From NCBI GenBank assembly GCA_029936295.1, contig JAPYTH010000036.1:1-11851 (forward strand): a stretch of DNA of 11,851 bases. The letters are read 5' to 3'. This stretch comes from TMED109 sp015660425. Lineage in GTDB: Bacteria; Pseudomonadota; Alphaproteobacteria; TMED109. Shown piece by piece: positions 1-7,061 of the stretch. The notes beneath the pieces were generated by a model. That model had not been told where the DNA came from, did no database searches, and saw nothing but the letters and a program-made list of their open reading frames with translations. The stretch's first letter is position 1. Every line of letters starts with the position of its first letter. Position numbers and translations under genes: made by a program.

Positions 1-39
1 CTATAATTATAAAATATTAATAATGAAAACTTGTATCTA

Positions 40-714
40 ATGATAACTCCAAAAAGAAATTGTTCTTTATGTCCTAGATTAAAAAAATACAGGGATAAAT
101 ATAAAATGCTTGAACCTAAATGGCATAATTCGCCAGTACAACCTTTTGGCAATTTAGATTCAAACATATTAATTGTTGGCCTTGCACCAGGATTAAAAGG
201 AGCTAACAAAACTGGTAGACCTTTTACAGGAGACCATGCAGGTAATCTCTTATACCCAACATTATTAAAATATAAACTAGCATCAGGCGTTTACAAAGAA
301 ATTCATAATGATGGAATAAAAATGCTAAATACAAGAATAACTAATAGTGTACGATGTGTACCACCAGGTAATAAACCAAAAACACTAGAAAAAAAAAACT
401 GTCAACAATTTTTAGAATCAGAAATTAATAACATGAATAACTTAAAAATAATATTAGCTCTAGGTACAATCGCACATCAAGAAGTATTAAAAATTTTTAA
501 AATAAAATTATCTTTATATAAATTTAAGCATGGAGATATTCATAATATAAAGAATAATATATTGTTATACGATAGTTATCATTGCTCAAGATACAATACT
601 CAAACAAAAAGGCTAACACAACAAATGTTTGAAGAAGTTATTTTATCCATAAAGGAGAAGCTAATTAGTCTCCTTCCACCTAGTCAGCCTTATTTGCTCA
701 AAAATAGACACTAA
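40..714 (+). CDS. Uracil-DNA glycosylase, family 5 (UDGb)-like
   Basis: This enzyme removes uracil, and probably other deaminated bases, from DNA to start base-excision repair in the cytoplasm. The motif GLAPGLKGANKTGRPFTGD (residues 47-65) matches motif A of family 5 UDGb, which lacks the usual catalytic Asp/Asn. The second signature is HCSRYNTQTKRLT (181-193), where family members normally have H-P-S or H-V-S; here Cys replaces that residue. Four cysteines (C8, C11, C106, C121) are placed as expected for the family's 4Fe-4S cluster. The 224-residue length is normal. I chose ATG at 40; TTG at 31 in the same frame is possible, with an in-frame stop at 10-12, and neither has a clear ribosome binding site. 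The last 15 or so residues do not look conserved and overlap a hairpin at 652-675. The next gene is over 700 bases away and on the other strand. Family assignment is firm; exact substrate range is not visible. Confidence 0.9.
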   Translation: MITPKRNCSLCPRLKKYRDKYKMLEPKWHNSPVQPFGNLDSNILIVGLAPGLKGANKTGRPFTGDHAGNLLYPTLLKYKLASGVYKEIHNDGIKMLNTRITNSVRCVPPGNKPKTLEKKNCQQFLESEINNMNNLKIILALGTIAHQEVLKIFKIKLSLYKFKHGDIHNIKNNILLYDSYHCSRYNTQTKRLTQQMFEEVILSIKEKLISLLPPSQPYLLKNRH

Positions 715-979
715 TTTAGGTAGAGTTGTCTAAATATACTTTTGATATATTCAAAGAATAGGTGGAATAAATAAACAGAATTCATAGCTCATCATTACAC
801 CTACTATAAATTCTCATGCGTTTATGTAGGTTTAAACTATATAATAGTTCTATTACTTCTACATAGTTTCTCCATATTGATATGGCATTATCTTTTCATT
901 AGGCAGTTAGTAGAACGAAAGATGCGAATGCTTACTAATAAAAATAAATAGTTATGTTATTAGATCATATTATTATTAA

Positions 980-1025
980 GGAGTAGTCAGGATATGATCC
1001 TTTTTGCCTATAAACAGGCTACTCC
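980..1025 (+). repeat. 46-base inverted repeat that folds as a three-way junction
   Basis: GGAGTAG at 980-986 pairs perfectly with CTACTCC at 1019-1025. Inside, AGGAT (989-993) pairs with ATCCT (997-1001) around a 3-base loop, and CCT (1007-1009) pairs with AGG (1016-1018). The result is a 7-bp closing stem with two internal arms. A second GGAGTAG at 1044-1050 competes for the same CTACTCC. Its function is unknown. Confidence 0.45.
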
Positions 1026-1060
1026 ATTAAGTTTTGTTACCTAGGAGTAGTTTTAGTTTT
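1019..1060 (+). terminator. Terminator-like hairpin with T-rich tail
   Basis: CTACTCC (1019-1025) pairs with GGAGTAG (1044-1050) across an 18-base loop. It is followed at once by TTTTAGTTTTG, as in an intrinsic terminator on the + strand. The loop is longer than usual, so the call is moderate. It would end transcripts running right from the glycosylase gene or from a structured RNA at about 715-1018. The stem is mutually exclusive with the 980-1025 stem, which gives an attenuator-like layout. Confidence 0.35.
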
Positions 1061-1150
1061 GTTTTTCATTTTGGTTCCATTTCTAAAATTACTCTTCACT
1101 ATTATTAACAAACATTTAAATAATGATTTTGATCTATTAGACCTAATTAT

Positions 1151-1324
1151 CTATTTAAATCTGTCCTTTGTTGTATCTAAATCTTTATTACAAAATAAAA
1201 TCTTACCATCTTTTTCTACTACAATTTCCAGGTGTGCAAGGTGGTCTTTGACAGAGAAAATTACGTCAATATCTCCCACTTCTACACCTTCATCTTCAAA
1301 TTGTTTTTTAAAAACTGATTCCAT
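1151..1324 (-). pseudogene. Short 57-residue reading frame, probably a remnant of a decayed gene
   Basis: The - strand reads an open frame of 57 codons from ATG at 1324 to TAG at 1151, beginning MESVFKKQFEDEGVEVGDID. It is rich in charged residues, with a plausible beta-strand stretch (DVIFSVKDHLAHLEIVVEKD, about 20-39), and looks more protein-like than the + strand frame over the same bases (1059-1337). Upstream (about 1325-1440, - strand) two other frames hold protein-like pieces, GDGGGYIYSYELETGV and then FHVESLKYHWIWLDSK, broken by stops. A gene about 95 residues long that suffered frameshifts would explain this. I recognise no family. It could also be a genuine small gene with AGTGAG as a weak ribosome site. 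Confidence 0.3.
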
Positions 1325-1445
1325 ACGCTCACTTTAGAATCCAACCATATCCAATGATACTTCAATGATTCAACGTGGAATCTACCCCTGTTTCTAATTC
1401 ATATGAGTATATATATCCACCACCATCTCCAGTATTTGTAGATGT

Positions 1446-2000
1446 TTATTTTATACTGGATTCTATATTATTAATAAATTTTTCTGAACCTGGAGATATA
1501 TGACTAGACATAGAGTATAATAATTCTCCATTTCTATTTATTAAATACTTATGAAAATTCCATTTAGGCATTTTTTTTAAACCATAATTCTCTTCAATCC
1601 AACTGTAAAATGCGTGCTTATTACTACCAATAATTTTTTGCTTACTCATAACAGGAAAAGTTATTCCATATTTACTCTCACAAAAATCTTTTATTTCTTC
1701 ATTACTTCCTGGTTCTTGCTTTCCAAAATCATTAGAAGGAATAGCAATTATAGATAAATCTTTAGATGAATATTTACTAGTTAGTGCTTGAAGTTCTTTA
1801 TACTGCTTAGTAAATCCGCAATAACTTGCCGTGTTAACTATTAGTATTATTTTACCTGGTAAATTACTTAATTTAAAATCTTTACCATCAATATCCTCAA
1901 AAATAATTTTATCTATAGATAAGTTTTGAGAAAAAACTGTCTGATTAAAAGAAAAAAAAGACAAAACTAATAAACTTAGAAATTTTATAAAATTTATCAT
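1446..2000 (-). CDS. Glutathione peroxidase-like thiol peroxidase with signal peptide
   Basis: This thiol peroxidase reduces hydrogen peroxide and lipid hydroperoxides. Bacterial Cys-type members of the GPx family usually draw electrons from thioredoxin rather than glutathione. The catalytic set is complete: peroxidatic Cys61 in NTASYCGFTKQY, Gln95 in FGKQEPGSNEEI, and Trp147-Asn148 in KWNFHKYLI. Another Cys at 107 sits in FCESKYGITFP. The first 25 or so residues are a hydrophobic stretch (INFIKFLSLLVLSFFSF) ending near TVFSQ, a likely Sec signal peptide, so the enzyme probably acts in the periplasm. I start at ATG 2000 (184 residues). The longer GTG start at 2015 lies inside the strong Shine-Dalgarno AGGAGGT (2020-2014) and so cannot use it; from ATG 2000 the spacing is 13 bases, rather long. 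It follows smpB by 36 bases and is likely its operon partner. Confidence 0.9.
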   Translation of the reverse strand: MINFIKFLSLLVLSFFSFNQTVFSQNLSIDKIIFEDIDGKDFKLSNLPGKIILIVNTASYCGFTKQYKELQALTSKYSSKDLSIIAIPSNDFGKQEPGSNEEIKDFCESKYGITFPVMSKQKIIGSNKHAFYSWIEENYGLKKMPKWNFHKYLINRNGELLYSMSSHISPGSEKFINNIESSIK

Positions 2001-2013
2001 ATTAATAATACTC

Positions 2014-2020
2014 ACCTCCT
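2014..2020 (-). promoter_or_regulatory. Strong Shine-Dalgarno site that fixes the peroxidase start
   Basis: The - strand reads AGGAGGT here, the best ribosome binding site in the window. It overlaps the GTG at 2015 that would give the longest frame, so that codon is an unlikely start. It favours the ATG at 2000, with a 13-base spacer. Rare starts such as ATT inside the spacer cannot be ruled out. Confidence 0.6.
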
Positions 2021-2036
2021 ACCTTTACATGTCAAA

Positions 2037-2489
2037 TTAATTTTTAACTCTTAATAAGCGTTGTTTTTGTCTTTGCCAATCTCTACTTTTTTCATCAGCC
2101 CTTTTGTCCCTATCTTTTTTACCTCTTCCTAAACCTAAATCAATTTTAGCAATACCTTTCTTATTAAAAAATATTTTTAATACTATTAATGTCAAACCTT
2201 GTTTCTGCACGCTACCTTGTAGTTTTCTAATTTCTTTTTTATGAAGTAATAATTTTCTAGGTCGTGTCGGTGAAAAATGAAATTCTTTTTGTGCATTAAA
2301 ATATTCTGATATATGACAATTTATTAGCCAAATTTCGCCATCTCTAGGATCAGCATATGCATCACCTATATTAGCCCTACCAAGCCTTAAAGACTTAACT
2401 TCAGGGCCAGACAAAATTATTCCTGCTTCATAAGTATCTAGTATTTCATATTCTCTTTTGGCACGTTTATTTATTAATACCGAACTCAT
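2037..2489 (-). CDS. smpB: SsrA-binding protein SmpB
   Basis: SmpB binds tmRNA and delivers it to stalled ribosomes for trans-translation, tagging the incomplete peptide for proteolysis. The 150-residue protein has the OB-fold core with GPEVKSLRLGRANIGDAYA (28-46), RPRKLLLHKKEI (76-87) and LGLGRGKKDRDKR (118-130). The basic C-terminal tail DWQRQKQRLLR (137-147) enters the ribosomal decoding centre. Length and motifs are standard. Its ATG overlaps the dapA stop by one base (TAATG) and there is no clear ribosome site of its own, which suggests translational coupling. dapA-smpB adjacency is common in alphaproteobacteria. The tmRNA partner was looked for in both non-coding regions and not found. 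Confidence 0.98.
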   Translation of the reverse strand: MSSVLINKRAKREYEILDTYEAGIILSGPEVKSLRLGRANIGDAYADPRDGEIWLINCHISEYFNAQKEFHFSPTRPRKLLLHKKEIRKLQGSVQKQGLTLIVLKIFFNKKGIAKIDLGLGRGKKDRDKRADEKSRDWQRQKQRLLRVKN

Positions 2490-3385
2490 TAAATACTTAT
2501 GCTGAGAAGTTGAAGTTTATCCAATTCAATGCTAACTTCATCTTTTGTTTTATGAGTTATTTCTACTAATGGAAGCCTTAAACTACCATTACCAATACCT
2601 CTTAAAGAAGCTGCATATTTTACTGGAGCCGGACTAGTCTCTACAAATAAAGAAGTGTGTAATGGCATTAATCTTTCTTGAAGCAGTCTGGCTTTTAATA
2701 TTTCCCCATCATTCCATAATTTATGAAATTCAGAGATTAAATTTGGTGCTATATTCGCTGTTACAGAAATTATGCCGTCTCCTCCGGAAGCCATAAAAGG
2801 TAGCTGTGAAGGATCTTCACCAGAAAATTGTATAAAGTCATTACCATCTAAAGCATTTTTTAATAATGTTGGCCTAACTAGGTCATTACTAGCATCTTTA
2901 ACCCCAATAATATTTGGTAATTTTGCTAGTTCCACCATAGTATCTATAGACATATCTACTACAGATCTTCCAGGAATGTTATATATAAAAAGTGGCAAAT
3001 CTACAGCATCATTAATGGCTTTAAAATGAGCAAACATTCCCGCTTGTGTGGGTTTATTATAGTAAGGCATAACTATTAATGCTGAATCTGCACCTGCTTT
3101 TTTTGCATACCTTGTTAAATTTATTGCTTCTTCTGTAGAATTTGATCCAGTACCTGCCATGACAGGAACTCTCCCATTAGCAACTTCTATAGTTAGCGCT
3201 ATGATTTTTTCATGTTCACTATGACTCAAAGTAGGAGATTCGCCAGTAGTTCCACATGGAACTAGCCCACTTGTACCTTGACTAATTTGCCATTCAATAA
3301 ATTTTTGAAGTGTAGCTTCATCTACCTTATTATCTAGAAAGGGAGTTATTAGTGCTACAAAAGAGCCTTTATAAATATTATTCAT
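2489..3385 (-). CDS. dapA: 4-hydroxy-tetrahydrodipicolinate synthase DapA
   Basis: DapA condenses pyruvate with aspartate semialdehyde, the first committed step of the diaminopimelate/lysine pathway, which supplies peptidoglycan and protein synthesis in the cytoplasm. The 298-residue TIM-barrel protein carries the full active site, shifted by two from E. coli numbering: Thr46-Thr47 in CGTTGES, Tyr109 in MPYYNKPTQ, Tyr135 in FIYNIPGR, Arg140, and the Schiff-base Lys163 in IIGVKDAS. It heads the - strand unit dapA-smpB-peroxidase and is divergent from slt across a 60-base gap. A weak Shine-Dalgarno AAGG sits 10 bases before the ATG. Confidence 0.98.
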   Translation of the reverse strand: MNNIYKGSFVALITPFLDNKVDEATLQKFIEWQISQGTSGLVPCGTTGESPTLSHSEHEKIIALTIEVANGRVPVMAGTGSNSTEEAINLTRYAKKAGADSALIVMPYYNKPTQAGMFAHFKAINDAVDLPLFIYNIPGRSVVDMSIDTMVELAKLPNIIGVKDASNDLVRPTLLKNALDGNDFIQFSGEDPSQLPFMASGGDGIISVTANIAPNLISEFHKLWNDGEILKARLLQERLMPLHTSLFVETSPAPVKYAASLRGIGNGSLRLPLVEITHKTKDEVSIELDKLQLLSISI

Positions 3386-3430
3386 CTATTAATAACCTTA
3401 ATATTTTATATCTATTACAAAAATAATAAT

Positions 3431-3436
3431 TATACT
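3431..3436 (+). promoter_or_regulatory. Possible -10 element just ahead of slt
   Basis: TATACT lies 9 bases before the slt ATG, in the 60-base divergent gap between dapA and slt. If used, transcription would begin at or just before the start codon, giving a leaderless or almost leaderless mRNA. No Shine-Dalgarno is seen ahead of slt, which fits. No convincing -35 box is visible, and such hexamers are frequent in AT-rich DNA. Confidence 0.25.
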
Positions 3437-3445
3437 TATATTGCT

Positions 3446-5452
3446 ATGCACAATCCAGTTAATATAATTATAAAATATATCATATATATAACTCTTATAA
3501 TTATATTATATTTTACTCTCCATCCAAAACATTTATTAGCTAATAATGTTGATAGTGAAATTAGCAAAAGTGCAATTATTGAAATAATTAAACTTATAAA
3601 TAATAACCAATGGAAAAAAGCTGAAAAAATATTAGAAAACAATAATAAAAAAGAACTAATAAATCTAGCTAATTGGCTTAAAATATCATCAAAAAATAAT
3701 TTTGAAAAAGGAGAATTATTAAGTTTATATAGTAATTATAAAGAATGGCCTAATATAAATAATTTAGTTATGAAAATAGAAGCTGAATTCACTTGGAAAA
3801 ATTTTAACCAAGAATATTTTGATTTTTTTATCTCTAAGGAACCAATATCACCAATAGGTAAAATAAAATTATCTAGCTATAAAATAAAAAATAAAATAGA
3901 TAATGCTGAAAGCTATAATGAAATAATAATAAATAATTGGGTCAATGGTGATTTCAAAAAAGAAGATGAAACATATATTATTACAAATTACTCCCAGTTA
4001 TTTGATGAGAAAATTCATTTTAATAGACTAAACAATTTAATATGGAAAAAAAAATGGTCTAGTGTTAATAGACAAATAAAGAGAGTTAACAAAAAATTTA
4101 AATTATTAGCTACAGCTAAAATAAAACTGTCGCGTCGTCAATATGGTGTAGATTATGCCGTTAAGAATGTTCCAATAGAATTAATACATGATGAAGGTCT
4201 AATCTACGAAAGAGTAAAATGGAGGAGAAAGTCTGGTTTAGATAAAGAATCTTATCAACTTTTAAAATCATTTCTTATAAAGAATAAAACTTCATTGACA
4301 AAACCAGATAAATGGTGGCATGAGATAAATTGGCATACTAGAAATTTATTTCATAAAAAAAAATATAAAGAGGCTTATGAATTATTAAGCAATCACAAAC
4401 AAACTAAAATATCTAATATAGCTAATGCAGAATGGTTTTTAGGTTGGTTGGCTTTAAGTTTTATAAATAAGCCAGAGAATGCAAAAAAACACTTTTTAAA
4501 TATGAAAAATATTGTTAAAATGCCTATTTCTATATCAAGAGTTAATTATTGGTTAGCCCTTACAGAAGAAGTTCTAATGAACAAAGAGGCAGCACAATCC
4601 TACTATGAAATAGCAGGCATTAATAATACTACTTTTTATGGTCTACTAGCTAATTTAAAAATTAATAAAGATGTAAAAGTAACTTTAATAGAAGATAAAA
4701 TATTAGAAGATCAAGATATAAAAATTAATATTGATATATTGAATACTTTAAAATTAATTAGTAGAGCTGATGAACAAAAATTTAGCTTAAAATTTTTAAA
4801 TAGTTTATTTAAACAAAAATTATCTAATAATAATATACTTCATATTTTAAATGTATTAAAACGAGAAAACAGGATAGATCTATACCTTAGAGCTTGTAAA
4901 AAAGCTGTTAGAATTGATAGTTATTTTCAAAAATGTTTATTCCCTTATCCATATAATATTAAAATAAATAATATAAACACTAAAATAGAGCCAGCATTAA
5001 TAATAGCTATTGCTAAACAAGAAAGTGAATTTTTTATAAATGCTAAAAGCCCTTCTGGTGCCCTAGGACTAGTACAAGTTATGCCAAACACAGCAAAAAT
5101 TACTGCTAATAATATAGGTATAAAATATGATAAAAATAAACTTTTTAATGATCCAGATTATAATCTAACTATTGGCTCAAATTATTTATATTCATTAATA
5201 AATAATTATAATGGATCTATAGTATTAGCTATAGCAGCTTATAATGCTGGCCCTACAAATGTTAATAAATGGCTTAAAAAAATTGGAGATCCTAGAAAGA
5301 AAGAAATAGATTATGTTGCATGGATTGAATCTATTCCATTTACAGAAACAAGAAATTATGTCCAAAGAGTTTTAGAAAACTTTATCATATATCAGCAAAT
5401 AATTATTGATAACTCTATCAAGAATAAAAAAAATATAAGTGATCTATTATAG
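3446..5452 (+). CDS. slt: Soluble lytic murein transglycosylase (Slt70-type, GH23)
   Basis: This enzyme cleaves the MurNAc-GlcNAc bond of peptidoglycan, forming 1,6-anhydro-MurNAc ends during wall remodelling. The 668-residue protein begins with a basic/hydrophobic segment (residues 7-24) that looks like a signal peptide or anchor, placing it in the periplasm. It continues with a long Lys/Asn-rich alpha-helical region (about 40-500), matching the superhelical U and L domains of Slt70. The catalytic SLT domain spans about 514-655: IAKQESEF with catalytic Glu526, GALGLVQVMP (538-547), AYNAGP (598-603) and PFTETRNYVQRV (631-642). There is no other ATG, GTG or TTG near the N-terminus, so ATG 3446 is the likely start despite lacking a ribosome site. 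It is followed after 2 bases by the dehydratase gene. The helical half is strongly diverged from E. coli Slt, as usual for the group. Confidence 0.93.
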   Translation: MHNPVNIIIKYIIYITLIIILYFTLHPKHLLANNVDSEISKSAIIEIIKLINNNQWKKAEKILENNNKKELINLANWLKISSKNNFEKGELLSLYSNYKEWPNINNLVMKIEAEFTWKNFNQEYFDFFISKEPISPIGKIKLSSYKIKNKIDNAESYNEIIINNWVNGDFKKEDETYIITNYSQLFDEKIHFNRLNNLIWKKKWSSVNRQIKRVNKKFKLLATAKIKLSRRQYGVDYAVKNVPIELIHDEGLIYERVKWRRKSGLDKESYQLLKSFLIKNKTSLTKPDKWWHEINWHTRNLFHKKKYKEAYELLSNHKQTKISNIANAEWFLGWLALSFINKPENAKKHFLNMKNIVKMPISISRVNYWLALTEEVLMNKEAAQSYYEIAGINNTTFYGLLANLKINKDVKVTLIEDKILEDQDIKINIDILNTLKLISRADEQKFSLKFLNSLFKQKLSNNNILHILNVLKRENRIDLYLRACKKAVRIDSYFQKCLFPYPYNIKINNINTKIEPALIIAIAKQESEFFINAKSPSGALGLVQVMPNTAKITANNIGIKYDKNKLFNDPDYNLTIGSNYLYSLINNYNGSIVLAIAAYNAGPTNVNKWLKKIGDPRKKEIDYVAWIESIPFTETRNYVQRVLENFIIYQQIIIDNSIKNKKNISDLL

Positions 5453-5454
5453 TA

Positions 5455-6432
5455 ATGCATAATAATATAACTAAATATAATGATATTTTAAAAGCCAGAA
5501 AAATTTTATCTCGAAATATCATAGAAACGCCGTTGCTATATGATTTTTATCTAAGTAAAAAATTTGACTCCAACATTTTTTATAAGGCAGAAAATATTCA
5601 AAGAACTGGTTCTTTTAAGATTAGAGGTGCTTATAATAAAATTTATAATTCTATTACTCATCATAGGCCTGAGGGTGTCCTCGCTTGGTCCTCAGGAAAT
5701 CATGCTCAGGGTGTAGCTGAAGCAGCTAATATATTTAATTTAAAAGCTACAATAGTTATGCCTAAAGACGCTCCATTAATTAAAATACACGGAACAAAAT
5801 CTAGGGGTGCTAAAGTCATATTTTATGATAGGAAAACAGAAAACAGAGAAGAGATAGGAAGAAACTTAGCAAAAAAATATAATCTATTAATCATACCACC
5901 TTATGATGATAAATATATAATAGCAGGACAAGGCACAATTGGTTTAGAGATCATAAAACAAATACGTAAATATGATTTAGTACCAGATAAAATTTTAGTT
6001 CCTACAGGAGGTGGTGGTTTAATTGCTGGCATAGCTACAGCTATTAAAAAAATCTATAAAGCCACTAATCTATATAGTGTAGAACCTAATAATTTTTCAG
6101 ATTATTCAAAATCTCTAGAATGTATGAAGATAATTAAAAATAATATGAATAATAAATCTATATGTGATTCTCTTCTAGCTATAGAGCCTGGCAAACTAAC
6201 ATTTAATATAAATAGTGAATTAGTAAGAAAGGGCCTCACAGTCACAGACAAACAAGTTTTAAAAGCCATAAACTATGCCTATAAAAATTTAGGTTTGATT
6301 ATTGAACCTGGAGGAGCTGTTGCATTAGCTGCAATTCTTAATAATAAGACTAATATTAAGAAAAAAACAGTAATAGCAGTTTTATCTGGATCAAATATAG
6401 ACCCATTTATTTTAAAAAATGCTATTATTTAA
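5455..6432 (+). CDS. PLP-dependent threonine/serine dehydratase (short form)
   Basis: This fold-type II PLP enzyme deaminates threonine to 2-oxobutanoate and ammonia, and probably serine to pyruvate. The PLP lysine is Lys55 in RTGSFKIRGAYNK. The phosphate-binding glycines are GGGGL (185-189), with SSGNHAQG (79-86), AGQGTIGLEI (157-166) and EPGGAVALAA (284-293) also conserved. The C-terminal SGSNID (311-316) has Ser where most relatives have SGGN. At 325 residues it lacks the ACT regulatory domain of the biosynthetic IlvA form, so it resembles catabolic threonine dehydratases, serine racemases and hydroxyaspartate dehydratases; sequence alone cannot separate these. It starts 2 bases after the slt stop with no clear ribosome site, so coupled translation is likely. 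Its end overlaps the convergent gmhB-like gene by 21 bases. Confidence 0.9.
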   Translation: MHNNITKYNDILKARKILSRNIIETPLLYDFYLSKKFDSNIFYKAENIQRTGSFKIRGAYNKIYNSITHHRPEGVLAWSSGNHAQGVAEAANIFNLKATIVMPKDAPLIKIHGTKSRGAKVIFYDRKTENREEIGRNLAKKYNLLIIPPYDDKYIIAGQGTIGLEIIKQIRKYDLVPDKILVPTGGGGLIAGIATAIKKIYKATNLYSVEPNNFSDYSKSLECMKIIKNNMNNKSICDSLLAIEPGKLTFNINSELVRKGLTVTDKQVLKAINYAYKNLGLIIEPGGAVALAAILNNKTNIKKKTVIAVLSGSNIDPFILKNAII

Positions 6433-7053
6433 ATCATTAATTAACCAACTAAAATCTTCTAAATTACTTTTATATTTTAACTTAAAACCATTACTTGATT
6501 TAAAATTTTTATCTTCAGCATTTAAATATATTCCACCTTTAATTCCTGCTGTAATGCCCGCTTGAATATCAGAAAGACTATCACCTATAATCCAAGACTT
6601 AGACATATCAATTTTAAAAATCTTTTGAGCTTCTAATAGCATTCCCGGATTTGGTTTTCTCCATGAATGATCAGCCACCTTATATTTGTCTTTAGCCTCA
6701 TGATGATAGGCACATGCACATAGCATATTAATTTTAGCTTCATCTGATAGTAAAATTTTTCTTATTTGTTTTTCTGTTTTAGTAAAACTATTCCAATCGT
6801 AATAACCTTTACCTATTCCAGATTGATTAGTAATTTCTATTACAGGAATATTAATTAAATTACATGATTTAATAAGAGAGCCTATATTTGCTCTCAACTT
6901 TACCTTTTTAGGCTCATGTAAATAATTTTCTTCTTCTACAATTGTTCCATCTCTATCTAGAAAAAGAGCTGGTTGTTCAAGTAATTGCTTATTCAAAGAC
7001 AATACTTCAGACCATAAACCTATTCCATCAATTACATGTTCAAAATTATCCAT
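6412..7053 (-). CDS. HAD-family phosphatase, GmhB-like (heptose bisphosphate phosphatase)
   Basis: The likely role is removal of a phosphate from D-glycero-D-manno-heptose 1,7-bisphosphate (or a related sugar/histidinol phosphate) in making nucleotide-heptose for lipopolysaccharide. All HAD motifs are present: LDRDGT with nucleophile Asp33 and acid/base Asp35, TNQSGIGKG (75-83) with Thr75, RKPNPGM (132-138) with Lys133, and GDSLSDIQAG (157-166) with Asp158 and Asp162. The insert loop holds CACAYHHEAKDK (112-123) and DHSWRKP (128-134) rather than the Cys-x-His...Cys-x-Cys zinc set of E. coli GmhB, so metal binding is changed or absent. An N-terminal extension of about 28 residues precedes the HAD core. 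It lies 8 bases downstream of the DUF6165 gene and opposite a heptosyltransferase-like gene, which supports an envelope-sugar role. Confidence 0.82.
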   Translation of the reverse strand: MDNFEHVIDGIGLWSEVLSLNKQLLEQPALFLDRDGTIVEEENYLHEPKKVKLRANIGSLIKSCNLINIPVIEITNQSGIGKGYYDWNSFTKTEKQIRKILLSDEAKINMLCACAYHHEAKDKYKVADHSWRKPNPGMLLEAQKIFKIDMSKSWIIGDSLSDIQAGITAGIKGGIYLNAEDKNFKSSNGFKLKYKSNLEDFSWLINDLNNSIF

Positions 7054-7061
7054 TATTAATA

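Larger units (their letters stand above)
652..1060 (+). other. Hairpin-rich non-coding region, possible structured RNA ending in a terminator
   Basis: No conserved gene fills 715-1445. The + strand carries a run of inverted repeats: 652-658/669-675 (7 bp), 674-682/759-767 (9 bp), 741-745/751-755 (5 bp), 799-804/826-831 continuing as 806-810/821-825 (11 bp with one bulged T), 835-840/844-849 (6 bp), 872-877/880-885 (6 bp), 907-912/933-938 (6 bp), 980-986/1019-1025 (7 bp), and a terminator-like hairpin at 1019-1050. AT-rich DNA makes chance hairpins, so the density is suggestive only. I could not match it to tmRNA, RNase P or SRP RNA motifs. It may be an unrecognised RNA gene on the + strand, a long 3' UTR of the glycosylase, or decayed DNA. 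Confidence 0.25.

Noticed and set aside
782..898. TGA read as Trp to extend the - strand frame
   Set aside because: All real genes here use TGG for Trp and end at normal stops; nothing else supports a changed code.
715..1060. Possible tmRNA or RNase P RNA gene
   Set aside because: Neither strand has the conserved RNase P core, a T-loop with CCA, or a plausible tag peptide (the only resume-like frame, Ala-Asn-Ala-Tyr-stop near 924-938, is too short).
1059..1337. Open + strand frame of 92 codons after the terminator-like hairpin
   Set aside because: Its sequence is Leu/Ile/Ser/Phe-rich low-complexity, has no ribosome site, and the opposite strand over the same bases reads a more protein-like frame.
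2772..3029. Open + strand frame inside dapA
   Set aside because: Antisense shadow of a fully conserved dapA.
3436..3642. Open - strand frame encoding a hydrophobic peptide opposite the slt start
   Set aside because: The hydrophobicity is the complement of the AT-rich slt signal segment; no ribosome site, and it overlaps slt coding sequence.
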